Positions 39,719 to 46,956 of a DNA stretch of 64,000 nucleotides are shown one piece after another. The notes under the pieces were generated by a model that did no database searches, was not told where the DNA came from, and saw only the letters and a list, made by a program, of their open reading frames with translations. The stretch's first letter is position 1. Each line of letters starts with the position of its first letter. The position numbers and the translations under genes are program-made. The stretch comes from Streptomyces klenkii (GTDB taxonomy: Bacteria; Actinomycetota; Actinomycetes; Streptomycetales; Streptomycetaceae): contig NZ_RBAM01000018.1 of NCBI RefSeq assembly GCF_003626645.1, positions 34,472 to 98,471 of the forward strand, read 5' to 3'.

Positions 39719-40789
39719 CGCGATGAGTTCGTAGCTGCGCAGGCGCGCGTCCGGCCCGTGAGCGCTCGTCGTGATCATCAGTTCGTCGACGCCGGTCGAC
39801 TTCACGAGGTGGTTCAGCCCCTCCTTGACCGCCTCGGGAGTGCCGTACACCGCACTCGCCAGCCGGTCCTCCACGAACTCCCGCTCCGCCGGGCTGTAGT
39901 CGTAGCGCTCGGCCTCCTCCGGCGTCGGCACCAGCCCGGGCCGCCCCATGCGCAGCCGCAGCATCGCCAGCGCCCCGGTGAGCATCTGGCGCCGGGCCTC
40001 CGCCGGGTCCTCCGCCGCGAAGGCCTGCACGCCGATCTTGGCGTACGGGCGGTCGAGGACGGCGGACGGCCGGAAGCACTGCCGGTACAGCTCCAGCGCG
40101 GCGACCGTGTTGCCGGAGGAGAAGTGGTGCGCGAAGGAGAACGGCAGGCCCAGCGCCCCCGCGAGCCGCGCGCTGAAACCGGACGAGCCGAGCAGCCACA
40201 CCGAGGGCCGGTCCGCGCGCTGCACGCCGCCGGGCACCCGCCCCTGGACCGGGCCGGGCACGGCGTGGATCCCGGCGTAGCGGTGCCCGTCGGGGAAGTC
40301 GTCGTCGAGGAAGCGGATCAGCTCCGCGAGCTGCTGCGGGAACTCGTCCGCGCCCTCGCTGAGCCGGTCCGCGCGGCGCAGCGCGGCCGCCGTCGCCCCG
40401 TCCGTGCCGGGGGCGCGCCCGAGGCCCAGGTCCACGCGCCCGGGCGCGAACGCCTCCAGCGTGCCGAACTGCTCGGCGATCACGAGCGGCGCGTGGTTGG
40501 GCAGCATCACGCCGCCGGAGCCGAGGCGTATGCGGTCGGTGTGAGCGGCGAGGTGGGCGAGGACGACGGCCGGCGAGGAGCTGGCGATGCCCGGCATCGA
40601 GTGGTGCTCGGCGACCCAGAAGCGGTGGTAGCCGCGGCGCTCGGCCAGCCGGGCCAGCTCGACGGTGGTGGCGAGGGCCTGCCGGGCGGTGCGGCCCGCG
40701 CCGACGGTCGCCAGGTCCAGTACGGACAGGGGTACGGGGGCGCTGCCCAGGGCCTGTCCCCGGATGAAGTCGTCCTGCGCGTCGGGCAC
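39698..40789 (-). CDS. LLM-class flavin-dependent oxidoreductase (luciferase-like)
   Basis: A 363-residue TIM-barrel flavoprotein of the bacterial luciferase-like group without a close functional label. LSVLDLATVGAGRTARQALA, RFWVAEHHSMPGIASSSPAV and RIRLGSGGVMLPNHAPLVIA are characteristic N-terminal blocks, followed by GRVDLGLGRAPGTDG. These proteins use FMN or F420 to oxidise small carbonyl or sulfur compounds. GTG 40789 has a GGAAGGCGG context. It is divergent from the IclR regulator, which probably controls it through the palindrome at 40955. The substrate is unknown. Confidence 0.88.
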   Translation of the reverse strand: MPDAQDDFIRGQALGSAPVPLSVLDLATVGAGRTARQALATTVELARLAERRGYHRFWVAEHHSMPGIASSSPAVVLAHLAAHTDRIRLGSGGVMLPNHAPLVIAEQFGTLEAFAPGRVDLGLGRAPGTDGATAAALRRADRLSEGADEFPQQLAELIRFLDDDFPDGHRYAGIHAVPGPVQGRVPGGVQRADRPSVWLLGSSGFSARLAGALGLPFSFAHHFSSGNTVAALELYRQCFRPSAVLDRPYAKIGVQAFAAEDPAEARRQMLTGALAMLRLRMGRPGLVPTPEEAERYDYSPAEREFVEDRLASAVYGTPEAVKEGLNHLVKSTGVDELMITTSAHGPDARLRSYELIADAYGLN

Positions 40790-40954
40790 GGTGGTCCGCC
40801 TTCCTCTTCCTGATCTGTTCCTGCTGCTGTCTGCTGCGATCTGCTGCTGCGTGTTCCTGATCGGTTCCCGGTCCCCTGTAGCCGGAGACTCTCTCCGGTT
40901 ATTCCCGGCCGTGCCCCGCCCGCGCCCCGCGCCCGCCGGTCGGCCGGCATGGCA

Positions 40955-40968
40955 ACGGCATATGCCGT
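40955..40968. promoter_or_regulatory. Candidate IclR operator
   Basis: ACGGCATATGCCGT is a perfect 14-bp palindrome, flanked by outer TGGCA and TGCCA arms. It lies in the 267-bp region between the divergent oxidoreductase and IclR genes, where local autoregulators normally bind. Confidence 0.6.
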
Positions 40969-41056
40969 ACTGCCAACACCCTCTTCCTGCCATGCGTTTC
41001 GCGGTTATCGTGGTCGGCGGGAGACTCACCGGAAGCCCGTCCCGTAGGGGGAGACC

Positions 41057-41815
41057 GTGGCGCTGAAGCCCGACCCGACCGCGCCGTTCCACTCGGTGCA
41101 GTACGCCCTGCGGGTGCTGGAGGCCGTCGCCCGGTACTCCGGCGGCGTCACCGAGGCCCAGATCGCCCGCGAGACCGGCCTGCCGGCCGCCCACCTCGCG
41201 CATCTGCTGCCGATGCTCCACCACGAGGAGTACGTCCAGCGGACCGGCGACGGCGGCTACGTCACGGGGGACGCCCTCGCCCTGCTCGGCTCCGGCGGCG
41301 ACCGCACCGCCGCCCTGCGCCTCAAGCTCCAGCAGTCGCTGTCCGAGCTGCGCGACTCGCTCGGCGCGGCCGTCTACCTGAGCCGCTACATCGACGGCGA
41401 GGTCCGGATCACCCAGTGCGCGGACGCCCCGCACATGCCCCGGGTCAACGAGTGGGTCGACTTCCGCTCCGCCGCCCACGCCAGCGCGGTCGGGAAGTGC
41501 CTCCTCACCCAGCTCGACCACGACGACCGCCGCGAGCACCTCTCGCGCCACCGCACGGCGCGGCTCACGTCGCGGACGATCACCAGCGAGAAGGTGCTGC
41601 TCAGCGCGCTCGACCGGCAGCCCGCGACCGTCCCCGTCCTCGATCTCCAGGAGTACGCGCTCGGCACGGTCTGCGCCGCCGTCCCGGTCACCGCCGGGAG
41701 CACGGTCGGCTGCGTCGCCCTCTCCCTGCCCCTGGCCCACGCCCACCGGCTGCGGCAGGCCGCCGAGTCGCTGAACCGGCGGGCCGCGCCGCTGATGCTG
41801 TCGATGGCCCTGTAG
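41057..41815 (+). CDS. IclR-family transcriptional regulator
   Basis: A 252-residue regulator. The winged-helix domain spans about residues 10-70 (YALRVLEAVARYSGGVTEAQ; LPAAHLAHLLPMLHHEEYVQ). The C-terminal effector domain contains FRSAAHASAVGKCLLTQLDH, a hallmark of IclR ligand pockets, and YALGTVCAAVPVTAGSTVGC. GTG 41057 follows GGGGGAGA. It is divergent from the luciferase-like oxidoreductase, whose expression it probably controls in response to a small aromatic or aliphatic acid. The ligand is not predictable. tRNA-Lys copy 2 lies 76 bp downstream. Confidence 0.9.
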   Translation: MALKPDPTAPFHSVQYALRVLEAVARYSGGVTEAQIARETGLPAAHLAHLLPMLHHEEYVQRTGDGGYVTGDALALLGSGGDRTAALRLKLQQSLSELRDSLGAAVYLSRYIDGEVRITQCADAPHMPRVNEWVDFRSAAHASAVGKCLLTQLDHDDRREHLSRHRTARLTSRTITSEKVLLSALDRQPATVPVLDLQEYALGTVCAAVPVTAGSTVGCVALSLPLAHAHRLRQAAESLNRRAAPLMLSMAL

Positions 41816-41891
41816 CCCCCTGGGGGCCCGGGGGCGGTCGGGGCGGTCGGGAGCACCTCTCCGGACCAGGTATATTTATCTCTGTCAGCAG

Positions 41892-41965
41892 GCGCCGCTA
41901 GCTCAGTTGGTTAGAGCAGCTGACTCTTAATCAGCGGGTCCGGGGTTCGAGTCCCTGGCGGCGCA
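41892..41965 (+). tRNA. tRNA-Lys (CTT), copy 2
   Basis: Identical to copy 1 over all 74 nt. The upstream 50 bp resemble those of copy 3 (TCGGGAGCACC, then CAGGTA and TCTCTGTCAGCAG), with a TATATT -10-like element. The duplication therefore includes promoter and tRNA. Confidence 0.96.
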
Positions 41966-41972
41966 CAGACAG

Positions 41973-42006
41973 ACGAAGGCCCTCACCGCAAGGTGAGGGC
42001 CTTCGT
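41973..42006 (+). terminator. Terminator after tRNA-Lys copy 2
   Basis: The same perfect 15-bp hairpin as after copy 1 (ACGAAGGCCCTCACC with its complement, GCAA loop). Confidence 0.85.
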
Positions 42007-42116
42007 CGTGCCGCTCCGGCGACCGATAGCCGATGGCTACTGATGGCCGATGACTTATGTCATCGGCGACCTGTGATCGGTGGATCTGCCCGCCGGAGCG
42101 CCGGAACGACAGAGTT

Positions 42117-42596
42117 ATGGGCATGGACACGATGACGCTCGCCCCCGCCGCCTCCTCCGCCGCGACCACCGCGACCACCGCGACCGCCGCCTCCTCCTCC
42201 ACCGTCACCGCCGAGGAGATCAAGCCGCTGCCGGCCTGGTTCTTCGCCTTTGAAGGCGTAATGTCCGCCGCCTACGACCTCTTCCAGGCCGACCACCGGC
42301 TCCTGTGGGCACTGGGCGCCCTGGGCGTGGTCAACCTCGTCGTGTCCCTGACCGTCCTGCGCTCGCGGCTGCGCCTGGCCAAGCGCATGTGGCGCGGCAA
42401 GAGCACCCGCAAGGTGGCCATCGGACTGGTCGCCCTGCGGCTCGGCGCCCACCTGGCCCTCACCTTCGCCGGCTTCACCGTCGTCTCGGCCGCAGGCCAC
42501 TTCGCCTTCGCCGCCGCGATGTCCGCCACCACCGTCGGCCTGCTCTGGTACGCCCAGCGCGTCTCGCTGCGCGCGCTCGCGGCGGAAGGCGTCTGA
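42117..42596 (+). CDS. Membrane protein, conserved hypothetical
   Basis: A 159-residue protein. An Ala/Thr/Ser-rich N-terminus of about 30 residues precedes three or four hydrophobic segments: LLWALGALGVVNLVVSLTVL, VAIGLVALRLGAHLALTFAG and GHFAFAAAMSATTVGLLWYA. The short linker with RSRLRLAKRMWRGKSTRK is cytosolic by the positive-inside rule. No family is recognised. ATG 42117 or 42123 may be used; no strong ribosome site is visible. It lies just after tRNA-Lys copy 2. Confidence 0.65.
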   Translation: MGMDTMTLAPAASSAATTATTATAASSSTVTAEEIKPLPAWFFAFEGVMSAAYDLFQADHRLLWALGALGVVNLVVSLTVLRSRLRLAKRMWRGKSTRKVAIGLVALRLGAHLALTFAGFTVVSAAGHFAFAAAMSATTVGLLWYAQRVSLRALAAEGV

Positions 42597-42664
42597 GCAG
42601 GGCCCGTAGCATGGAGGCCGCCCTTCCACCGCGCACGCACCAGGAGACAGGAGAGGAGAGGACC

Positions 42665-43093
42665 GTGACCAGCGCGACCAAGAGTCACCGGACGGCGGCC
42701 GCGGCCGTGCTCCTGCTCCTCCTCACGGTGCTCTTCGGACCGGTCCCGGGCGGCGCGCAGCCGTACACCGCGGTCACGACCACCCCCTCCGCCCGTCACG
42801 CGGCACCGGCACCGGCACCGGACCAGGCAGCCGCAGCCGTAGCCGCACCCGCGCACGCCGGGAAGCCCGTACGGGCCGAGGCCCCGGACGCCGGCACCAG
42901 CTGCCGGCAGCAGGACGTGCCGCTGAAGGACGCCGAGACCGCCGTCGCCTCCGGGCACGCCGACCCCGTCACCGCGCCGGGCACCGCCCGCGCCCCGCTC
43001 CCCCAGGCCGCCGCGCCCCGGGCGACCGCGCCGCGCGCGCCGCCCGCACCCGTCGCGGGCTGCGCCGAGTTGCTCCCCGTCCTGCGGATCTAG
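42665..43093 (+). CDS. Putative secreted protein, low complexity
   Basis: A 142-residue protein beginning with a signal peptide or membrane anchor (AAAAVLLLLLTVLFGPVPGG, about residues 10-30). The mature part is Ala/Pro-rich with three cysteines (SCRQQDVP; VAGCAELLPVL) and no domain I know. GTG 42665 is chosen for the GAGAGGAGAGGA stretch upstream; ATG 42611 would add 18 residues. It sits 76 bp upstream of the thiol oxidoreductase genes, so its cysteines could be a substrate, which is speculative. Confidence 0.5.
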   Translation: MTSATKSHRTAAAAVLLLLLTVLFGPVPGGAQPYTAVTTTPSARHAAPAPAPDQAAAAVAAPAHAGKPVRAEAPDAGTSCRQQDVPLKDAETAVASGHADPVTAPGTARAPLPQAAAPRATAPRAPPAPVAGCAELLPVLRI

Positions 43094-43169
43094 ATCCGGT
43101 CCCCACGGCCCCGCCGGGCCGTGCTTCGCCATATCCGGATTCCGTACGTTCCAGGGAGCTTTCTCCTTT

Positions 43170-44009
43170 ATGTCTGCCACTTCCCCGAAGGCCAAGAAGA
43201 CCGACCCCAAGGCCAAGGCCAGGACCAAGGCCGGCGCCAAGGCCGGGCCCCGGTCCAAGGCCAAGGCCTCCGTCCCCCTCCCCCGCCGCCTCGCCGCGCT
43301 CGGCGCGATCCTCGCGCTCGTCGCGGCGGTCGTCGCCGTCGGCATGGCCATCGGCAAGAACGGCGGCGACTCCGGCAAGCGCGGGCCTTCCGCCTCCGGC
43401 GACCCCTCCGCCGACCCGATGCGGGGCGCGTACGAGCGCGCCGAGCAGGCCACCAGCCGCCGCAAGGACGGCGACCCGCTCGCGCTCGGCCGGAAGGACG
43501 CGCCGGTCGTGCTCGTGGAGTACGCCGATTACCAGTGCTCGTACTGCGGCAAGTTCACCCGCGACAGCCAGCCCGAGCTGGTCAAGAAGTACGTGGACCA
43601 GGGCGTCCTGCGGATCGAGTTCCGTAACTTCCCGATCTTCGGCAAGGACTCCGAGCGCGCGGCCCGCGCCTCCTGGGCGGCCGGGCAGCAGGGGAAGTTC
43701 TGGCAGTTCCACGACGAGGTCTACGCCAAGCTGCGCAAGGGTGACGCCCTCGCCGAGGACAAGCTCGCCGACATGGCCGCCAAGGCCGGCGTGAGCGACA
43801 TCGACCGTTTCCGCTCGGACCTGAACGGGTCGGCTGCCGAGGAAGCGGTCAAGAAGGACCAGCAGGAGGGGTACGACCTCGGCGTGACCTCGACCCCGTC
43901 CTTCCTCGTCGGCGGGCGCCCCATCGCCGGCGCCCAGCCGATGGCCGCCTTCGACGAGGCCATCGAGCAGGCCCGGGCCGCGGCCGCCGCGAAGAAGAGC
44001 GGGAAGTAA
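43170..44009 (+). CDS. DsbA-like membrane-anchored thiol:disulfide oxidoreductase
   Basis: A 279-residue protein. The cytosolic N-terminus (about 38 residues) is an unusual Lys/Ala-rich tail with repeated KAK units. One transmembrane segment follows (LAALGAILALVAAVVAVGMA). The extracytoplasmic thioredoxin-like domain has DYQCSYCGKF with active-site Cys123 and Cys126, and the cis-proline region VTSTPSFLVGG. This places it in the DsbA/thioredoxin-4 family, oxidising or isomerising disulfides outside the membrane. It is followed after 9 bp by a CcdA-like electron carrier. The basic tail is noteworthy. Confidence 0.88.
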   Translation: MSATSPKAKKTDPKAKARTKAGAKAGPRSKAKASVPLPRRLAALGAILALVAAVVAVGMAIGKNGGDSGKRGPSASGDPSADPMRGAYERAEQATSRRKDGDPLALGRKDAPVVLVEYADYQCSYCGKFTRDSQPELVKKYVDQGVLRIEFRNFPIFGKDSERAARASWAAGQQGKFWQFHDEVYAKLRKGDALAEDKLADMAAKAGVSDIDRFRSDLNGSAAEEAVKKDQQEGYDLGVTSTPSFLVGGRPIAGAQPMAAFDEAIEQARAAAAAKKSGK

Positions 44010-44018
44010 GGGGCCGGC

Positions 44019-44855
44019 GTGACCGACATCGGCTACCTCGCCGCCTTCCTCGGCGGCGCCCTCGCCCTGGTCAGCCCGTGCAGCGCACTGCTGCTGCCGG
44101 CCTTCTTCGCGTACTCCCTGGCGAGCCCCGGCCGGCTGCTCGCCCGCACCGGCGTCTTCTACGTGGGCCTCGCGACCACGCTCGTCCCGCTCGGCGTGGC
44201 CTCCACCGCGGCCAGCCGGCTCTTCAACGGCCACCGCGAGCTGCTGGTGACCGCCGGCGGCTGGATCGTGATCGCCATGGGCGCCGCGCAGATCCTGGGC
44301 CTGGGCTTCGCCTCGAAGAGGGCCCAGGCGGCGGCCGGGCGGATCACGCCGCGCTCGGCCGCGTCGACGTTCCTGCTGGGCTGCGTGTACGGGCTGGCCG
44401 GGTTCTGCGCGGGGCCGATCCTCGGTGCGGTCCTCACCGTGACGGCCGTCAACGGCAATCCCGTCTACGGCGGCTCCATGCTCGCCGTCTACGCCCTCGG
44501 GATGGCGCTGCCGCTGTTCGTCCTGGCGGTCTTCTGGGACCGCTTCCGGCTCGGCAGCCGGCGGTGGCTGCGCGGGCGGGAGCTGCGGATCGGACGGCTG
44601 CGGCTGCACACGACGTCCCTGGTGTCGGGGCTGTTCTTCATCGGGATCGGCGTGCTGTTCCTCGCCTACGACGGGACCACGGGGCTTCCCGGTCTGCTGG
44701 ACGCCGACCAGGAGTTCCGCCTGGAGGAGCTGGCGTCCCGCGTAGGCAACGCCGTCCCGGACTACGCCCTGCTGGCGGGGCTGGCGCTGGTGGTGGCGGG
44801 GCTCCTGGCCCGTTTCGCCCTCCGCCCGGGCAAGGACGACTCCGAGCAGGAGTGA
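44019..44855 (+). CDS. CcdA/DsbD-like membrane thiol electron carrier
   Basis: A 278-residue integral membrane protein with six or seven helices. The paired redox cysteines are Cys21 in VSPCSALLLP and Cys130 in GFCAGPILG, as in CcdA. It would carry electrons from cytosolic thioredoxin to the extracytoplasmic DsbA-like partner encoded just upstream. GTG 44019 is the first start after the 9-bp gap. A second-half segment (DRFRLGSRRWLRGRELRIGR) is a cytosolic loop. Cytochrome c maturation is the classical role of CcdA, but no cytochrome gene is near. Confidence 0.88.
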   Translation: MTDIGYLAAFLGGALALVSPCSALLLPAFFAYSLASPGRLLARTGVFYVGLATTLVPLGVASTAASRLFNGHRELLVTAGGWIVIAMGAAQILGLGFASKRAQAAAGRITPRSAASTFLLGCVYGLAGFCAGPILGAVLTVTAVNGNPVYGGSMLAVYALGMALPLFVLAVFWDRFRLGSRRWLRGRELRIGRLRLHTTSLVSGLFFIGIGVLFLAYDGTTGLPGLLDADQEFRLEELASRVGNAVPDYALLAGLALVVAGLLARFALRPGKDDSEQE

Positions 44856-44886
44856 CGGGGCCGAACCGGCCTCAGGCCGGGATGAT

Positions 44887-44919
44887 GGCGCCTCCCCGGG
44901 GTGGGGCCGGGGAGGCGCC
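44887..44919. terminator. Bidirectional terminator between CcdA-like and LPMO genes
   Basis: A perfect 11-bp stem, GGCGCCTCCCC with GGGGAGGCGCC, and an 11-nt loop. It sits midway between two convergent stops. Confidence 0.8.
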
Positions 44920-44958
44920 AGGAGGCTCCGGCGTCCGGTGCGGTCCCGGAGGAGGCCG

Positions 44959-45549
44959 TCAGAACTGGACGTCGGAGCAGGCGTAGAACGCGTTGCCGGT
45001 GTCCGCGATGGTCCACACCGCGAGGACGAGCTGCTTGCCGCTCCGGCCGGACGGCAGCGTGCCCTGGTGGGAGACGGTCGCGTCGGGCACCCGGCCGCCG
45101 TACGGCACGGTCAGGAACGGCTGGAGGTCGAGGTCGGACCGGGTGAGCGGCCGGCTCGGGTCGTAGCCGGGCCTGGTGAGGTAGTAGCGGAAGTCGGTCG
45201 TGGCGTGGCGCGCCGTGAGCCGCCACCGGAACGTATAGCTCTGGCCCGAGCTGACGCTCGTGCTGGGCCACTGCCCGCCCCGCGGGTCGTCGAGCTCCGC
45301 GAAGCGGCTGTTGCCGCCGGCGCATATCGTGCCGTCGGCGGGCCCGCGGGCCGGGAAGCCCTTGGAGCCCTCGACGCTCTGCGGCTCCCACTGGATCTCG
45401 CCGCAGTCCTTGACGGTGCCGTTGGCGCAGTACACCTGCCGGCTGGTGGGGGTGTCGGTGTAGCCGTGGCTGCTCGCGCTGCCGGTGGCGAACAGGGACG
45501 TAGCGGCGATGCCGAGGCCGATGATCGCCGCACTGATCTTTTTGCGCAT
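44959..45549 (-). CDS. AA10 lytic polysaccharide monooxygenase, chitin type
   Basis: A 196-residue secreted copper oxygenase. The signal peptide (residues 1-27, ending SASS) leaves His28 at the mature N-terminus (HGYTDTPTSRQVYC), required for the histidine brace. CANGTVKDCGEIQWEPQS and FPARGPADGTICAGGN are AA10 chitin-LPMO blocks. NAFYACSDVQF at the end holds the axial Phe and a Cys. It has no carbohydrate-binding module. Two DasR-type sites lie upstream. I recall that the S. lividans counterpart LpmP works with CslA/GlxA in making a hyphal-tip glycan, so this may be its orthologue rather than a nutrition enzyme. Confidence 0.9.
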   Translation of the reverse strand: MRKKISAAIIGLGIAATSLFATGSASSHGYTDTPTSRQVYCANGTVKDCGEIQWEPQSVEGSKGFPARGPADGTICAGGNSRFAELDDPRGGQWPSTSVSSGQSYTFRWRLTARHATTDFRYYLTRPGYDPSRPLTRSDLDLQPFLTVPYGGRVPDATVSHQGTLPSGRSGKQLVLAVWTIADTGNAFYACSDVQF

Positions 45550-45598
45550 GCCTTTGCTCCTCGGAGAACGTGGGGGGTTCTGTGAGCCGAGTGAAATG

Positions 45599-45650
45599 CG
45601 GTCTAGACCAAGGCGGAGGCTAGTACCGGCCGTTTGGCATGTCTAGGCCA
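45599..45650 (-). promoter_or_regulatory. Two DasR-type sites upstream of the LPMO gene
   Basis: Site 1 (45599-45610) contains GGTCTAGACC, the perfect DasR core, with one mismatch at the outermost base of the 12-mer TGGTCTAGACCA. Site 2 (45639-45650) reads ATGTCTAGGCCA, 9 of 12 matching. They lie 50-101 bp upstream of the LPMO start. DasR represses chitin and GlcNAc genes in Streptomyces (known). Confidence 0.75.
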
Positions 45651-45815
45651 ACAGTCGCAACGATCCGGTCGCGCCCCGTACGGGACGCCTTCACTTGCTC
45701 TCCATGGGGACCGCCGCTGCCCTGCACCCATGCCCGCGCGGAGGCCGCGCCCCGGCCTCCGGTCCTTCGCTGTTCAATGAGGCGCTCTTGACGCAGTTCG
45801 TCAGGTGTCTCCGGG

Positions 45816-45865
45816 CGCCGGAGCCCCGCCGGGCACCGGACGCCGGAGCCCCGCCGGGTACCGGG
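45816..45865. repeat. 25-bp tandem repeat downstream of the NlpC/P60 gene
   Basis: Two adjacent copies (45816-45840 and 45841-45865), 23 of 25 bases identical, around GCCGGAGCCCCGCCGGG. They lie 24 bp past the NlpC/P60 stop in the 339-bp gap that also holds the LPMO promoter. I see nothing else in the rest of that gap. Confidence 0.8.
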
Positions 45866-45888
45866 CGGCGCGGCGATCCGCCGGACGC

Positions 45889-46410
45889 TCAGCCCACGCG
45901 CCCGTACGCGTTCGGCCGGTAGCGGCCGAACGTCGAGACCCGGACCCCGGACCCCGGCCGCGGCGCCTCGACGTAGCGCTCCCCGCCCAGGTAGACCGCC
46001 ACGTGGTGGACGCCGGAGGCCCGCCCGTTGCGGGACCAGAAGACGAGGTCGCCGCGGCGCAGCGCGCGCCGCCCGATGCGCTTCGTCGCGCGGTACTGGT
46101 CGGCCGCGACGCGCGGGAGCCGTACGCCCGCGCGACGGTAGGCCTGCTGGACGAGCCCGGAGCAGTCCCAGCGGCGGGGGCCGTCGCCGCCCATGGCGAA
46201 GGGGTCGCCCACATGGGCCAAGGCGTAGCGGATGGCCGGTTCCAGGCGGTCACCGACGGGCCGGGCCGCCGGGAGGACCGTCCGCGGGCCGCCGCGCCCG
46301 GCCGGCGGTCCTCCCGCCGCGGAGGGTGCGGCCGCCGCCGGGCCCGCTCCGGGCCCGGCCAGCACGGCCGCCCAGACGGCCGCCACGACCGCGCCGCGTA
46401 TTCGCACCAC
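45889..46410 (-). CDS. NlpC/P60 peptidoglycan endopeptidase
   Basis: A 173-residue secreted cell-wall hydrolase. A signal peptide (GAVVAAVWAAVLAGPGAGPA, ending AAA) precedes a short linker and the NlpC/P60 domain. The catalytic Cys is in RWDCSGLVQQAY, the His in GVHHVAVYLGG, and GDLVFWSR lies between. It would cut D-Glu-mDAP type peptide bonds in peptidoglycan. I choose GTG 46410 because it begins the signal peptide; GTG 46467 would add 19 residues. Some streptomycete NlpC/P60 genes have a ydaO riboswitch, but I do not see one here. Not recognisably in an operon. Confidence 0.85.
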   Translation of the reverse strand: MVRIRGAVVAAVWAAVLAGPGAGPAAAAPSAAGGPPAGRGGPRTVLPAARPVGDRLEPAIRYALAHVGDPFAMGGDGPRRWDCSGLVQQAYRRAGVRLPRVAADQYRATKRIGRRALRRGDLVFWSRNGRASGVHHVAVYLGGERYVEAPRPGSGVRVSTFGRYRPNAYGRVG

Positions 46411-46576
46411 GCCCGCCGCGCCTTTCCCCGGGCCCCCGGGCCCGGCGTCCTGCCAGTACTCGGGCACAGCCTCTCAGCGGCCCCGGAGGGCCGCACGCCG
46501 GAGCGGCCCGGGCGGGTGACGAGGCGCGTGGTCGGGAGCACCCCTCGGGATCAGGTAGAGTTTTCTCTGTCAGCAG

Positions 46577-46650
46577 GCGCCGCTAGCTCAGTTGGTTAGA
46601 GCAGCTGACTCTTAATCAGCGGGTCCGGGGTTCGAGTCCCTGGCGGCGCA
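46577..46650 (+). tRNA. tRNA-Lys (CTT), copy 3
   Basis: Identical to copies 1 and 2. It shares the CTGTCAGCAG leader and promoter-like upstream sequence with copy 2, but has a different terminator downstream. Confidence 0.96.
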
Positions 46651-46657
46651 CGCGAGT

Positions 46658-46693
46658 CTCAAGGCTCCTCACCTCTCGGTGAGGAGCCTTGAG
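46658..46693 (+). terminator. Terminator after tRNA-Lys copy 3
   Basis: A perfect 16-bp stem (CTCAAGGCTCCTCACC with GGTGAGGAGCCTTGAG) and a TCTC loop, followed by TCGTTTT. The remaining gap to cslA (46694-46956) contains the palindrome TCACTAAGTGA at 46821-46831, possibly regulatory. Confidence 0.85.
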
Positions 46694-46956
46694 TCGTTTT
46701 CCGGCCAATGGCATGCCCCCTCATGCCGGGTCGCACCACTTTGCCCGGTAAACACCTTGTTTCACCCTTGCGATCATGGCCCGGCGTCCGAGATCCTGAA
46801 CGGACAGCGATGACCCAACATCACTAAGTGACGATTGAGTTGAGTTGGGTGGCGCCGGGGGGGCCGGTGCTCTTGGGGTCCGTGCGGCTCGTGGGGGGCC
46901 GGACGAGACCCGCGATCTGACACACGCAGTCAGCATGCGTGCGGGGGGAAATGCAC

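Noticed and set aside
45695..45922. Short plus-strand frame in the LPMO/NlpC gap
   Set aside because: Runs through the 25-bp tandem repeat and into NlpC antisense; not protein-like.
46411..46576. Possible ydaO/c-di-AMP riboswitch upstream of the NlpC/P60 gene
   Set aside because: The segment is short, carries the tRNA promoter on the other strand, and lacks the conserved ydaO core that I could recognise.
46821..46831. TCACTAAGTGA as a BldD box before cslA
   Set aside because: The half-sites are 3 bp apart instead of 5, so it does not fit the BldD consensus.
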